Shown here piece by piece: positions 41,377 to 47,261 of a stretch of 64,000 nucleotides of DNA. The stretch comes from Antrihabitans auranticaus (GTDB lineage: Bacteria; Actinomycetota; Actinomycetes; Mycobacteriales; Mycobacteriaceae). Within the stretch, counting starts at the first letter, position 1; the number at the start of each line of letters is the position of its first letter. The translations under genes were made by a program, and so were the position numbers. Location of the stretch: contig NZ_JAEMNW010000001.1 of NCBI RefSeq assembly GCF_016481275.1, positions 992,001 through 1,056,000 of the forward strand, written 5' to 3'. The notes beneath the pieces were generated by a model. That model saw nothing but the letters and a program-made list of their open reading frames with translations, was not told the origin of the DNA and did no database searches.

Positions 41377-42284
41377 AACCGATTCAACCGACACTTCTCG
41401 TTATTCCACCGAAGATCGCCAAAGCGATTGTGCAGTTCCAGAAGGACTGGCAGGCCTTAGAACGCAAAGCCAGCAACGACGAGTACGGAAGTAAGTACAC
41501 GCCCCTCGAAGATGTGCTGGCCTACGCCGTGCCACGCCTTAACGCACTTGGGGTTGGTGTGAGCCAGCCTCCCGCTTCCACGAATGAAGGTACGGCGGGT
41601 CTCTGGACAATCCTGATTCATCAGGATGGCGATACCTACCAAACGTTCACGAAGATCGCGGTGTCAAAGGCTGATCCGCAGCTCCACGTCTCGTCGATCA
41701 CCTATATGCGACGCAAGGCACTCGAATCGATCCTTGGCATTGCATCGAAGGGCGAGGATGACGACGGCAACAATGCTGCTGGCCTCTTCCCTAAACCAAC
41801 AGATGAGCAGCTCGAACAGATCACGTCGCTGTGCGCCGCCATGAAGTACGCACCCAGCCGGATACAAACCGAGCTGAAGAAGGTACGCACCAGCCACCAC
41901 GCAGCCCTAGTAATCCGAAACCTCAACGAACGTACTGCACAGATAGTCCGTGATCACGAGGCGGAAGACCGCTCGAAGGTGGAGATTAACGACGGAAGCA
42001 ACAATCCAACGTACTCACTCTATGACGATCCGCTCCTGAATCGAATGATCGGAATCGGGCTAAAGACCAAGGCGCAGCGCTCGCGGTTCCTTAATCGTGT
42101 AGTCAAGAAGCCGTTCCTGGAGAAGTGTGATGCTGAGGAGCGGGACAAGATCGAGGCCGAGCTGGCTATACATGAGAAGGCAGAGATGCCGCCTGAAACA
42201 AGTAATGAGGCGCTCAGCGCCAGGGAAGGTGATGAAGAAGCAGATAGATCAGAAGACGTTTCAGCAAGTACTGACGTCGCTTAA
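41361..42284 (+). CDS. ERF-family single-strand annealing recombinase
   Basis: A 307-residue protein. The N-terminal 150 residues fit the ERF superfamily: KYTPLEDVLAYAVPRLNALG, then LWTILIHQDGDTYQT and SSITYMRRKALESILGI, followed by a KGEDDDGNNA acidic loop. ERF proteins anneal complementary strands during recombination-dependent replication. The C-terminal part is a charged helical extension. Confidence 0.88.
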   Translation: MVDSIEPIQPTLLVIPPKIAKAIVQFQKDWQALERKASNDEYGSKYTPLEDVLAYAVPRLNALGVGVSQPPASTNEGTAGLWTILIHQDGDTYQTFTKIAVSKADPQLHVSSITYMRRKALESILGIASKGEDDDGNNAAGLFPKPTDEQLEQITSLCAAMKYAPSRIQTELKKVRTSHHAALVIRNLNERTAQIVRDHEAEDRSKVEINDGSNNPTYSLYDDPLLNRMIGIGLKTKAQRSRFLNRVVKKPFLEKCDAEERDKIEAELAIHEKAEMPPETSNEALSAREGDEEADRSEDVSASTDVA

Positions 42285-42672
42285 ACGAGGTGTAAAGCCA
42301 CAGACAGTCGCTGACTCAGTGGACATCGCTCTAACGAGCGTGAATGCCATCCGCCAGGCAAAGACCTGGGCAGAGTGGAACCGCCGTAAAGAGACGAAGG
42401 CCGCCAAACTCGTTCTTCAACGCAAGTTCGGCGTAGCTCCGGCGAAAGCCGAACCCGTTCAGACTCCCGCGCAGGTCGACATATCCGAACGCCTAGCGAC
42501 CATCGAACGTCAAGTTCTAGACATACACGTCGCAGTAGTTGGGTCAGTCGAACCGCGGGTAAGGACGAACCGACTACTGATTCGAGAGCTTGATCGTACG
42601 AAGCTTGGCCGATTCCTGATCAACCGCATTGCCCGCGCAAACGGTGTCCCTAAAGACTGGAGGACTAAGTAG
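42232..42672 (+). CDS. Hypothetical protein with helix-turn-helix-like N-terminus
   Basis: A 146-residue protein starting at ATG 42232 (GGAAGG ribosome binding site), overlapping the ERF gene by 53 bases. KRGVKPQTVADSVDIALTSV resembles a helix-turn-helix, followed by a linker and a helical C-terminus. Possibly a regulator or replication helper. Confidence 0.6.
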   Translation: MKKQIDQKTFQQVLTSLKRGVKPQTVADSVDIALTSVNAIRQAKTWAEWNRRKETKAAKLVLQRKFGVAPAKAEPVQTPAQVDISERLATIERQVLDIHVAVVGSVEPRVRTNRLLIRELDRTKLGRFLINRIARANGVPKDWRTK

Positions 42673-42942
42673 ATGCCTGGCACTATCGAGGGCGGCAAGC
42701 AAGCCGCCCGTACGAACAAGGCTCTGTACGGTCCAGACTTCTACCGCCGCATTGGTGCTATGGGTGGCGCAAAAGGAACCACTGGTGGATTTGCCGCTAA
42801 CCCTGAACTCGCACGGATCGCGGGTGCGAAGGGTGGCAAAAAGAGCCGACGCCGTCGAGCTAACGAGACAGACAGTCAGTACGCAGACCGTCTTGCTGCA
42901 CATCGCACAAAGGGAACTACTCAGCCGAGGTTCGAATGGTGA
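42673..42942 (+). CDS. Small Gly/Lys-rich protein
   Basis: An 89-residue basic protein with repeated G-G-A-K-G and A-G-A-K-G-G-K-K-S motifs resembling the KGG repeats of small stress-related proteins. It starts one base after the upstream stop. Its basic repeats may bind nucleic acid. Confidence 0.6.
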   Translation: MPGTIEGGKQAARTNKALYGPDFYRRIGAMGGAKGTTGGFAANPELARIAGAKGGKKSRRRRANETDSQYADRLAAHRTKGTTQPRFEW

Positions 42943-43220
42943 GCGAGACTGCAACGCTATTCGACATAAACGAGGTGCCTGAGCGCCTACGGATCAAACG
43001 CAACAAGGACGGCACACTCCGGTCATCGGATTTGAAAGCAGTCCAGTGGTACTTAATCGAGCACACTCTCAAACCGAAGGCCGCATCTGCGTATCCCCTC
43101 ATCTACTTCGCTGACCGCCAGGGACAGGAGGTTTGTGTAAACATCACGGAGATCGTTGAGGAGTACCGCGCATTCCGCAAGGCTGCCGCAAAGGCTGCTC
43201 GAAAGAAGAACGCCGCATGA
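42936..43220 (+). CDS. Hypothetical protein
   Basis: A 94-residue protein (VSETATLFDINEVPERLRIK...) overlapping both neighbours. The C-terminus is Ala/Lys-rich and basic. Its coupling to the serine recombinase by ATGA suggests a linked function. Confidence 0.6.
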   Translation: MVSETATLFDINEVPERLRIKRNKDGTLRSSDLKAVQWYLIEHTLKPKAASAYPLIYFADRQGQEVCVNITEIVEEYRAFRKAAAKAARKKNAA

Positions 43221-43903
43221 GCAAGATCGTCGCCTACGCCCGCGTCAGCACCGATAAGCAAACGGTAGAAAACCAGCTCTTTGAAATCACAAACTACTTG
43301 GCACGCGAACAGCGCAAGTACGACGAAGCCGTCGTGGAAACGATTTCAGGCATGAAGTTGGTGGCAGACCGCGAGCTTGGTCGGCTGATGGATGAACTAG
43401 ACGAGGGTGACACGCTTATAGTCAGTGAGACGAGCCGTATCTCTCGACGCTTGGGCGAAATCTACGCGACGATCCAGTACTTCCTAGACCGTGGCGTGAT
43501 CGTGATCGCTGTTAAGCAGAATTATCGGTTCGCCAATGACATCCAGTCCAAGGTGATCGCCTTCGCATTCGGGATCGCCAGCGAAATCGAGCGCGACCTG
43601 ATTTCGTCTCGTACGAAGGAAGCGCTTGCCCGCTTGAAATCAGAAGGCAAGCGACTTGGCCGACCACCGGGCTCAGGCAATCCAGACAAGTGGCTCCTGG
43701 CCGGGAAGGACGAGGAGATTATGAACTACTTGGACAAGGGCGTTTCAAAAGCAGCCATAGCGCGCCTGTACGAAGTTGACCGGGACACGGTTCGCAACTA
43801 CATCGCGGCCAAAAATCTCGAACACACGTTGCGCACGCGCAAATTGAATGATGCCTTGCTAGCGGAACGGACTTGGCACGGCGTTCAGAACCGCAGACTT
43901 TAA
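43217..43903 (+). CDS. Small serine recombinase (resolvase/invertase family)
   Basis: A 228-residue protein. The catalytic domain starts IVAYARVSTDKQ with nucleophile Ser11, includes DTLIVSETSRISRR with the conserved arginines, and is followed by the long E helix. A GRPPGSG hinge leads to a C-terminal helix-turn-helix (GVSKAAIARLYEVDRDTVRN). This is the size of Tn3-type resolvases and Gin-type invertases, not of large integrases. Since the phage integrates by a tyrosine recombinase, this enzyme must do something else: inversion, dimer resolution or plasmid-state maintenance. Confidence 0.9.
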   Translation: MSKIVAYARVSTDKQTVENQLFEITNYLAREQRKYDEAVVETISGMKLVADRELGRLMDELDEGDTLIVSETSRISRRLGEIYATIQYFLDRGVIVIAVKQNYRFANDIQSKVIAFAFGIASEIERDLISSRTKEALARLKSEGKRLGRPPGSGNPDKWLLAGKDEEIMNYLDKGVSKAAIARLYEVDRDTVRNYIAAKNLEHTLRTRKLNDALLAERTWHGVQNRRL

Positions 43904-44050
43904 ACACCCGATTTCAACAAGGCCACCACAATCGCCGAACTTGACTCTCGAAGCTCGCCAAACATTGATCTTGCGAAATGGGCAAGTCCGTGTCGAAGGT
44001 AGTGAACTATGTTTCACTTGACAATTACAACTCAATATGGAGGATTCACA

Positions 44051-44095
44051 ATGGAACTATATATGGACCCGCTCGCAATGGGAAAACGGCTATGA
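44051..44095 (+). CDS. 14-codon leader peptide before the winged-helix gene
   Basis: MELYMDPLAMGKRL follows a strong GGAGG ribosome binding site and its stop overlaps the next start (ATGA at 44092-44095). The next gene has no ribosome site of its own, so this peptide probably couples its translation. An inverted repeat GTGAA/TTCAC lies upstream at 44002-44017. Confidence 0.5.
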   Translation: MELYMDPLAMGKRL

Positions 44096-44391
44096 CACTT
44101 CCCCGCACTCTCAACGAAGCCGTCGAGCAGCAGCTCGAACCCACCACTCAGACAGGACGCATTCTCAAGATCCTGCAGAAGGACGGCGAAATTACTAACG
44201 CGCAGATGTGGCGCATGAAGATCCAGCGCGGATCTGAACGAATCAGGGAGCTTAAAGCTGAAGGTCACGTCATCCGGAGCATCCACCTGAAGGGTCCGTA
44301 CTGGATCTATATGTATGACGGGCAGGGGTCGCCCGAGAGGAAGTCGCGACTCCGCAGCCTCTTCAAGAAGATCCGCAAGGCGCTCAAATGA
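44092..44391 (+). CDS. Winged-helix DNA-binding-like protein
   Basis: A 99-residue protein. TQTGRILKILQKDGEITNAQ followed by RGSERIRELKAEGHVIRS resembles the winged-helix domains of phage and plasmid proteins that detect DNA. The C-terminus is basic. Likely regulator of the late part of this rightward block. Confidence 0.65.
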   Translation: MTLPRTLNEAVEQQLEPTTQTGRILKILQKDGEITNAQMWRMKIQRGSERIRELKAEGHVIRSIHLKGPYWIYMYDGQGSPERKSRLRSLFKKIRKALK

Positions 44392-44504
44392 ACGAGGACG
44401 AACCCGTACCCACGTTCATCTATGTGACTGTCGTCTGCGTCGCTGGAGTACTACTCCTGATCGCGGCATGGTTCGCAGCAACTATATATACAGGAAGCTT
44501 TTAA
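44388..44504 (+). CDS. 38-residue single-pass membrane protein
   Basis: An acidic N-terminus (MNEDEPVPTFIYVTVV) followed by one membrane helix. The ATG overlaps the upstream stop as ATGA. Length and coupling fit a small phage membrane protein. Confidence 0.6.
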   Translation: MNEDEPVPTFIYVTVVCVAGVLLLIAAWFAATIYTGSF

Positions 44505-44512
44505 GGAGGCTC

Positions 44513-44704
44513 ATGAAAGATACGATATCGATTTCTCTAGGTTTAATTCAGGGGATCATTGGAACCCTAGTCATACTTGGCGTTCTGCCGATCATCGCAG
44601 TGGCGTGGCTCTGGGCAGTCATGGGGTTCATCCTCTTCGCACTCATGCTGTCCGTAACGATGGTAATGGTGTTCACCAAAGATGGCGACCGACAAGACTA
44701 TTGA
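44513..44704 (+). CDS. 63-residue two-helix membrane protein
   Basis: Two membrane segments (about residues 8-27 and 30-53), an acidic C-terminus and a strong AAGGAGG ribosome binding site. It could be a second holin-like or superinfection-related protein. Confidence 0.6.
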   Translation: MKDTISISLGLIQGIIGTLVILGVLPIIAVAWLWAVMGFILFALMLSVTMVMVFTKDGDRQDY

Positions 44705-44745
44705 ACCAATATAAGTCCGAGTTATACTCATAGGGGGAGCAAGTA

Positions 44746-44859
44746 ATGAAGTATAGTTACATTCCTACCGGCGTCGATGAAGTTCACCGTCGCATTCGTA
44801 GGTCGAAGGCCAAGCGGCTCGCCGCTCAGAAGAAGGCCGCATCCAAACAGAGCACATAG
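44746..44859 (+). CDS. 37-residue basic protein
   Basis: Starts MKYSYIPTGVDEVHRRIRRS and is Arg/Lys-rich throughout; a GGGGGAG ribosome binding site precedes it. Likely nucleic-acid binding by charge only. Confidence 0.5.
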   Translation: MKYSYIPTGVDEVHRRIRRSKAKRLAAQKKAASKQST

Positions 44860-45144
44860 TTGAGCGGTTGCCCTTATGGCCGTGTTGAGATCTGTCACTC
44901 AACGGCAACCCCTCGCATTGACCTGGTCGCTGTTCCAAACAGAGCATCGTCCAGGGCGTACGACACCGGCTCGTCGTGCGCTTGGTACCTACCCAAATTC
45001 ACCGTGCCTCGCCCGTCGGCATGGACTCCTCGATTAGAAATGTGGATCAAAAACGTAGATTTCAAAGACGGGCACCCAGTCATCCAGCCGCAGCGTCAGC
45101 TTTTTCCGACCCCCGGAAGGCTGGCAGAAGGCTCGGCGGGATGA
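44860..45144 (+). CDS. Doubtful ORF with TTG start
   Basis: A 94-codon frame begins with TTG directly after the previous stop and has no clear ribosome binding site. The end (MWIKNVDFKDGHPVIQPQRQ) looks protein-like. Without it, about 300 bases (44860-45167) would be gene-free. Low confidence. Confidence 0.3.
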   Translation: MSGCPYGRVEICHSTATPRIDLVAVPNRASSRAYDTGSSCAWYLPKFTVPRPSAWTPRLEMWIKNVDFKDGHPVIQPQRQLFPTPGRLAEGSAG

Positions 45145-45167
45145 CCGGGTGAAGGAACCCATTAGAT

Positions 45168-45380
45168 ATGAAGCACGAACAACTATTTGGCGAAGAGCCT
45201 GGACTGATCTCACGCGATGACTGCATTGATCTGTTAGGCACGCCCGAGAAACAAGAGACACGAGACTGGTTGGTGAGCTACGCGATCCGACTGCTCAGTC
45301 TTGCCGATGAACTGACCGACAGCCTCAGGTTAGAAGGTGAAGAACCTAAGCGGCCAAAGAGTCGGATCTATCACCTATGA
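45168..45380 (+). CDS. Small acidic protein
   Basis: A 70-residue acidic helical protein, starts MKHEQLFGEEPGLISRDDCI, coupled by ATGA to the HNH gene. No family recognised. Confidence 0.6.
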   Translation: MKHEQLFGEEPGLISRDDCIDLLGTPEKQETRDWLVSYAIRLLSLADELTDSLRLEGEEPKRPKSRIYHL

Positions 45381-45733
45381 GCGTTGAGCGACTGTGCAAG
45401 GTCTGCGGCAAAAGGATCGTCGTCTACAACACGATCCAGAACAAGTGTCGCGACTGCACGATAAAGAACACCAAACCAATCGCACAGCAGGGTAAGCACG
45501 CTCGGCTCTGGAAGACATTTAGAGACAAAGTGGCTATCCCCTACCTGGACAAGAAGTTCGGACATGTCTGCAGCGTGAGTGGTTGCAACGAGTCGAAGAA
45601 CCTTGATGTCGACCACATCAAGAGTCGGGGGTCCAACCCCGGCCTTCGCTACGACGTGAAGAACCTTCGCTACCTCTGCCGACCACACCACATCGAGCGA
45701 ACCGGAACGGTGCAGTGGTCCCAAAAGTCTTGA
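45377..45733 (+). CDS. HNH endonuclease
   Basis: A 118-residue protein. An N-terminal zinc knuckle (CKVCGKRI and CRDC) is followed by the HNH core CSVSGCNESKNLDVDHIKSR, then NLRYLCRPHHIE. In many phages an HNH nuclease assists terminase and lies beside it. Here it is far from the terminase in linear order, though the attachment site and early genes separate them less on the circular form. A homing or recombination role is possible. Confidence 0.88.
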   Translation: MSVERLCKVCGKRIVVYNTIQNKCRDCTIKNTKPIAQQGKHARLWKTFRDKVAIPYLDKKFGHVCSVSGCNESKNLDVDHIKSRGSNPGLRYDVKNLRYLCRPHHIERTGTVQWSQKS

Positions 45734-45785
45734 TCGCGGGATAAAACCAGTAGCTCATCCGGCTGCTGGTCCAATCCCGAGATCA
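45731..45785 (+). promoter_or_regulatory. Hairpin abutting the ribosome binding site of the first DUF3846 gene
   Basis: Stacked helices TGATC/GATCA, CGGGAT/ATCCCG and an 8-bp CCAGTAGC/GCTGCTGG stem with a 7-base loop, 19 bp in total. It starts at the HNH stop codon and ends one base before the AGAGGA ribosome site of the next gene. There is no T run, so it is more likely a translational or stability element than a terminator. Confidence 0.6.
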
Positions 45786-45796
45786 GAGGACGCACC

Positions 45797-46291
45797 ATGA
45801 AAACCATTGTTGGCCTTGTTGTTCCTGCCGATATGGAGGAGCCCGTTACAGAGCTTCGTTTCGTAAGCGACGACGCCCTGAATGCCATGCAGAAGGTCGT
45901 TGGCGGTTATGTCGATGTTGTCGACACAGCGTTACCGGAGACGACCGTGTGGCTGAACGACGAGGGAATGATCAAGTACCTCGAACCGAATCCCCGCGCC
46001 ACCATGTTCATCTGGGCAGGAGCGCCACGTCGGCGCGGCGGCCAGGCCTACTACGGCGACGTACTCATCACTGGCCAACCAGACGAAGAGGGAAACACCA
46101 CGTCCCTTCCCGATGAACTGCTCGATCTGATCCTCCGAACGGACGAGTACAAGATCGAAGTTCAGACCGGCGGCGATAGCTGGGCTGGCAACGGCAAGAG
46201 GTTCGCCGACTATTGGATAGCTCTGCACTATGTACTTGAGCTGGCCGAACGGTGGGTCTTGGTAACCAACGTACGAGTGGTCGCATCCTGA
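45797..46291 (+). CDS. DUF3846-like protein, paralogue 1
   Basis: A 164-residue protein. TIVGLVVPADMEEPVTEL, QKVVGGYVDVVDT, TTVWLNDEGMIKYLEPNPRA and GDVLITGQPDEEGNTTSLP follow the DUF3846 pattern. It is related to the next gene over its full length. DUF3846 proteins are frequent in actinobacteria, their phages and plasmids, with unknown function. Confidence 0.75.
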   Translation: MKTIVGLVVPADMEEPVTELRFVSDDALNAMQKVVGGYVDVVDTALPETTVWLNDEGMIKYLEPNPRATMFIWAGAPRRRGGQAYYGDVLITGQPDEEGNTTSLPDELLDLILRTDEYKIEVQTGGDSWAGNGKRFADYWIALHYVLELAERWVLVTNVRVVAS

Positions 46292-46302
46292 TCAAACAAA
46301 GT

Positions 46303-46328
46303 CCCCGGCGCAAGCCGGGGCAGCTTTC
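46303..46328 (+). terminator. Terminator between the two DUF3846 genes
   Basis: CCCCGGC/GCCGGGG with a GCAA tetraloop, followed by CAGCTTTCT. It separates the paralogues, so the second needs its own promoter. Confidence 0.85.
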
Positions 46329-46338
46329 TATCTGTGGG

Positions 46339-46344
46339 TACGCT
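46339..46344 (+). promoter_or_regulatory. -10 element for leaderless transcription of paralogue 2
   Basis: TACGCT fits the actinobacterial TANNNT -10 pattern and ends 7 bases before the ATG at 46352, leaving no space for a ribosome site. It lies directly after the terminator. Confidence 0.5.
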
Positions 46345-46351
46345 TCTAGCC

Positions 46352-46669
46352 ATGACCCTGATCGACGCCGTACTCATACCCGCTGACCCCGCCAAAGATG
46401 TTGAGCGCGTTCAATTCGCGCCGAGTGACCTGAAGTATCTGCAAACAGCAGTGGGCGGCTACATCGAGCCAGTGAACCATCAGACGCCACCTTCAACTGT
46501 GTTCGTCAACGAGGACGGTGCGAACAGCGATCTACCGCCCAATACACGAGCAACCCAGTACTTACTAGGAACACCAATCAAGGGCAATGCCGTAGTGACT
46601 GGAACCGCGAACAGTGCTGGCGATGTCACCTCAGTCAGTAAGACAGTGTTAGAGATTTTCGGCTTTTAA
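46352..46669 (+). CDS. DUF3846-like protein, paralogue 2
   Basis: A 105-residue shorter relative of the preceding protein: AVLIPADPAKDVERVQFAPS, QTAVGGYIEPVNHQ, TVFVNEDGANSDLPPNTRAT and GNAVVTGTANSAGDVTSV. The tandem pair arose by duplication, but the second has a separate promoter and terminator, so they may act at different times. Confidence 0.75.
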   Translation: MTLIDAVLIPADPAKDVERVQFAPSDLKYLQTAVGGYIEPVNHQTPPSTVFVNEDGANSDLPPNTRATQYLLGTPIKGNAVVTGTANSAGDVTSVSKTVLEIFGF

Positions 46670-46676
46670 AGTAAAG

Positions 46677-46728
46677 ACCCCGCATCCACCGAGACTTTTG
46701 GTCTCAAAGTGGATGCGGGGTTGTTGTG
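46677..46728 (+). terminator. Very strong terminator closing the rightward block
   Basis: A 13-bp outer stem (ACCCCGCATCCAC with GTGGATGCGGGGT), a 5-bp GAGAC/GTCTC inner stem and TTGTTGTGT after it. It also insulates the converging gene 46759-47076. Confidence 0.9.
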
Positions 46729-46758
46729 TAGTAGGGACAGTTGATACGGGGGCTTCGT

Positions 46759-47076
46759 TCAGTCCTCGCTACCGGGGATGAACCCCTTACGTCGACCCTT
46801 GTTCGAGTCGAGTTCCGGGAGCTTGTCGGCAGGAATCAGCTTGCTGAACTCGGTCACAGTGGCGAACACATCCTGCGTGTTCCCATCCGCACGAGTCACT
46901 TCCAGCTTGACGATGTTGCCGACCGTCTTCAACGCTTTCAGCTCTTCCTCCGAGGTGTCGAACTTCCGAGCTGGCCCGTTCAGTGCCGGATGCTCTCGGA
47001 TCGTGACTTCGATTACCTCTTCTTTTCTGAGCTCGTTTCCGGTGACGTCGCTTACGCGAACCGAACGAAAACCCAT
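46759..47076 (-). CDS. Hypothetical protein divergent from the integrase
   Basis: A 105-residue mixed-charge protein starting at the ATG at 47076 (AGGTGA ribosome site). It has a beta-rich N-terminus (GFRSVRVSDVTGNELRKEEV) and a charged tail. The position opposite the integrase is often that of an excisionase or repressor, but no helix-turn-helix is visible, so it is left unnamed. Confidence 0.6.
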   Translation of the reverse strand: MGFRSVRVSDVTGNELRKEEVIEVTIREHPALNGPARKFDTSEEELKALKTVGNIVKLEVTRADGNTQDVFATVTEFSKLIPADKLPELDSNKGRRKGFIPGSED

Positions 47077-47177
47077 TTGGATCACCTGTTTCTAGGTAAG
47101 GTGCGAACGCGATAGCGGATGCCATCACTGCTCTATTTATGAGGCATTTTGCTATTTAAGTAAATACCGAATCGTGC

Positions 47178-47241
47178 GATAATGAGGGCACAATGAAAGC
47201 CGTGCTGCAACACGGCCAATACTCATAATAAAGCATTGGCC
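47178..47241 (+). promoter_or_regulatory. Integrase leader: -10, 11-codon ORF and two exclusive hairpins
   Basis: GATAAT (47178-47183) is followed by an 11-codon frame (MKAVLQHGQYS, 47193-47228). Two hairpins share bases: GCCGTG/CACGGC (47199-47216) and GGCCAAT/ATTGGCC (47214-47241). They cannot form at once, a layout seen in attenuators where translation of a short ORF picks the fold. The integrase ribosome site lies just after. Confidence 0.45.
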
Positions 47242-47261
47242 TTCTGCAGGATAGGAGGTGT

